DNA from: Lachnospiraceae bacterium
Lineage (GTDB): Bacteria; Bacillota; Clostridia; Lachnospirales; Lachnospiraceae
Direction: 5' to 3'
Length of the DNA: 7,309 nt
NCBI GenBank assembly: GCA_017477005.1
Contig: JAFUXY010000304.1
Span: 1 to 7,309 of the forward strand
A program made the position numbers and the translations under genes. The notes under the pieces are model-generated. The model ran no database searches and was not told the origin of the DNA. It saw only the letters and a program-made list of their open reading frames with translations. Positions 7,001-7,309 of the stretch are shown one piece after another; the first letter of the stretch is position 1, and each line of letters opens with the position of its first letter.

Positions 7001-7309
7001 CAATATCCGGGAATCGATTCGCGCGATGGGGAATGTCAATGTGAACGCCATCGAGGAATATGCTGAGACGAAGGAACGGTATGACACGATGAAGACGCAG
7101 CATGATGACATCGTAGAGGCCAAGGAAAAGCTCGAAGAGATTATCCGGGAGCTGGACGAGGGCATGCGAAAGCAGTTCACGGAGGGCTTTGCGAACATCC
7201 AGCGGGAATTTGACGCAGCTTTCAAGCAGTTATTCGGCGGAGGAAAGGGCACGCTCACGCTTTTGCCGGACGAGGATGTGCTTGAGACCGGCATTGTGAT
7301 CGTGGCGCA
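4074..7309 (+). CDS. smc: Chromosome segregation ATPase SMC (3' partial)
   Basis: SMC is the ATPase of the SMC-ScpAB condensin that organises and segregates the chromosome. I read the frame from 4074 to the edge without a stop, 1078 residues; full-length proteins are usually near 1,180. The N-terminal head holds Walker A GPNGSGKS (31-38, catalytic lysine K37), the arginine finger R57 in KQLRGAS, and a Q-loop region [25 protein letters not shown] long coiled coil spans about 170-500. The hinge (about 501-670) runs from [14 protein letters not shown] through LVGVVADLI to the glycine-rich [10 protein letters not shown]. The return coiled coil reaches about 1030, and the C-terminal head begins with [14 protein letters not shown]. 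The LSGGE signature, Walker B and D-loop lie beyond the window. The ATG starts nine bases after the rnc stop with only a weak ribosome binding site (AAGTGG, 4064-4069), so coupling to rnc is likely. Confidence 0.97.
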   Translation, partial: MYLKSIEMHGFKSFANKIVLDFHNGITGIVGPNGSGKSNVADAVRWVLGEQSAKQLRGASMQDVIFAGTENRKALSYAYVAITLDNADHVLPVSFDEVTVARRVYRSGESEYLLNGTACRLRDVNELFYDTGIGKEGYSIIGQGQIEKILSGKPDERRELFDEAVGIVKFKKRKYTAEKKLSEEQENLVRVEDILGELFNRIEPLEKQATNARRFLELKERQKRLDVNLFLLDMDRLDEERKETDGKISLTRSQLDDARRLNSRLETDFDELEEKMSGINERISTLQESEKKSTQQKGNLEHEIGILKEQIRFNESSQLSSAGRIEELTNELSEKEASLADYLKERDSLQENALRLRQEIEKTREENRKARESTDRIHSRIGEIDTQVFSLMEEASSASSEEERLKTLEEQWSIRRSRLNSRLLSQKTQEDEQAQRLETLKEEHSLRLKELEACRKEYRKLQRDEEEWKRKRGAASKTVQEKEGEINRTSSRLDSIRSIAERYEGYGNAIRRVMEQKDRESGLVGVVADLIHVKQQYETAIETALGGSIQNIVTEDEDTAKRMISFLKRNHAGRATFLPITSVDGRRKNANLPSVAGEPGVIGMAIELVEFDPRYEGILSYLVGRVVVCEQIDAALLLARKNHYSLNIVTLEWEYLRPGGSLSGGAFRNSGNLLSRNRQMEELKHTIDTLTSERDAAQKRLSDIDMALALLEDDKAENAAETEKAVLAENTAKLSLSTAEEAVKKADLEKQEIREEERSLENELSSLQEKKEKNAERLLQMEEQKKQLQAEKEALSQTLADQSEAVEGAQQQMQKSEMEEAEARQRTSFVEENIHRLKSEIEKNKQVREEIRVSAKQQKADSEEKSAKILSIQATIEAAGDTIGQLQQTIRDSLAEREEMEAKKKGYFESLKDISEQITNLEKELLRLQTQKGKTEDTVTLRNNYMWEEYELTRHAAMELRDESLTDVLGMRRMLTNIRESIRAMGNVNVNAIEEYAETKERYDTMKTQHDDIVEAKEKLEEIIRELDEGMRKQFTEGFANIQREFDAAFKQLFGGGKGTLTLLPDEDVLETGIVIVA

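Overview
The window looks like a core chromosomal stretch from a clostridial Firmicute, possibly Lachnospiraceae-like, of medium G+C. The evidence is the gene order yceD-rpmF-plsX-acpP-rnc-smc, strong AGGAGG-type ribosome binding sites, a TTG start on rnc, and an L32 beginning MSICPKNKSS with an intact zinc ribbon. Every supported gene is on the + strand. I see no mobile elements, CRISPR arrays, tRNAs or rRNAs.

Layout: (1) 1-350 is the 3' end of a DEDDh (DnaQ-like) exonuclease that ends in a topoisomerase-type four-cysteine zinc ribbon; its start lies outside the window. (2) 384-1178 encodes an unrecognised, extremely acidic 264-residue protein, probably co-transcribed with the exonuclease. 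(3) 1179-1287 is a short intergenic region holding a perfect-consensus sigma-A promoter (TTGACA, 17 bp, TATAAT). (4) 1288-1995 holds yceD (DUF177) and rpmF (ribosomal protein L32), followed at 2021-2051 by a well-formed intrinsic terminator. (5) 2075-7309 holds plsX, acpP, rnc and smc, tightly packed. smc runs off the right edge, about 110 residues short of its expected end.

How the genes work together: the promoter at 1231 drives a large-subunit ribosomal protein and its habitual partner YceD. Read-through of the terminator, or a promoter I could not find, must supply the downstream genes. Those cover phospholipid and fatty acid synthesis (PlsX, ACP), double-stranded RNA processing (RNase III) and chromosome organisation (SMC). 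The cluster thus joins ribosome, membrane and chromosome functions. The fapR, fabD and fabG genes that accompany plsX and acpP in Bacillus are absent here.

I found no convincing new multi-gene system. The points most worth a second look are the acidic unknown protein, the exonuclease/zinc-ribbon fusion, and the terminator inside an otherwise continuous operon.
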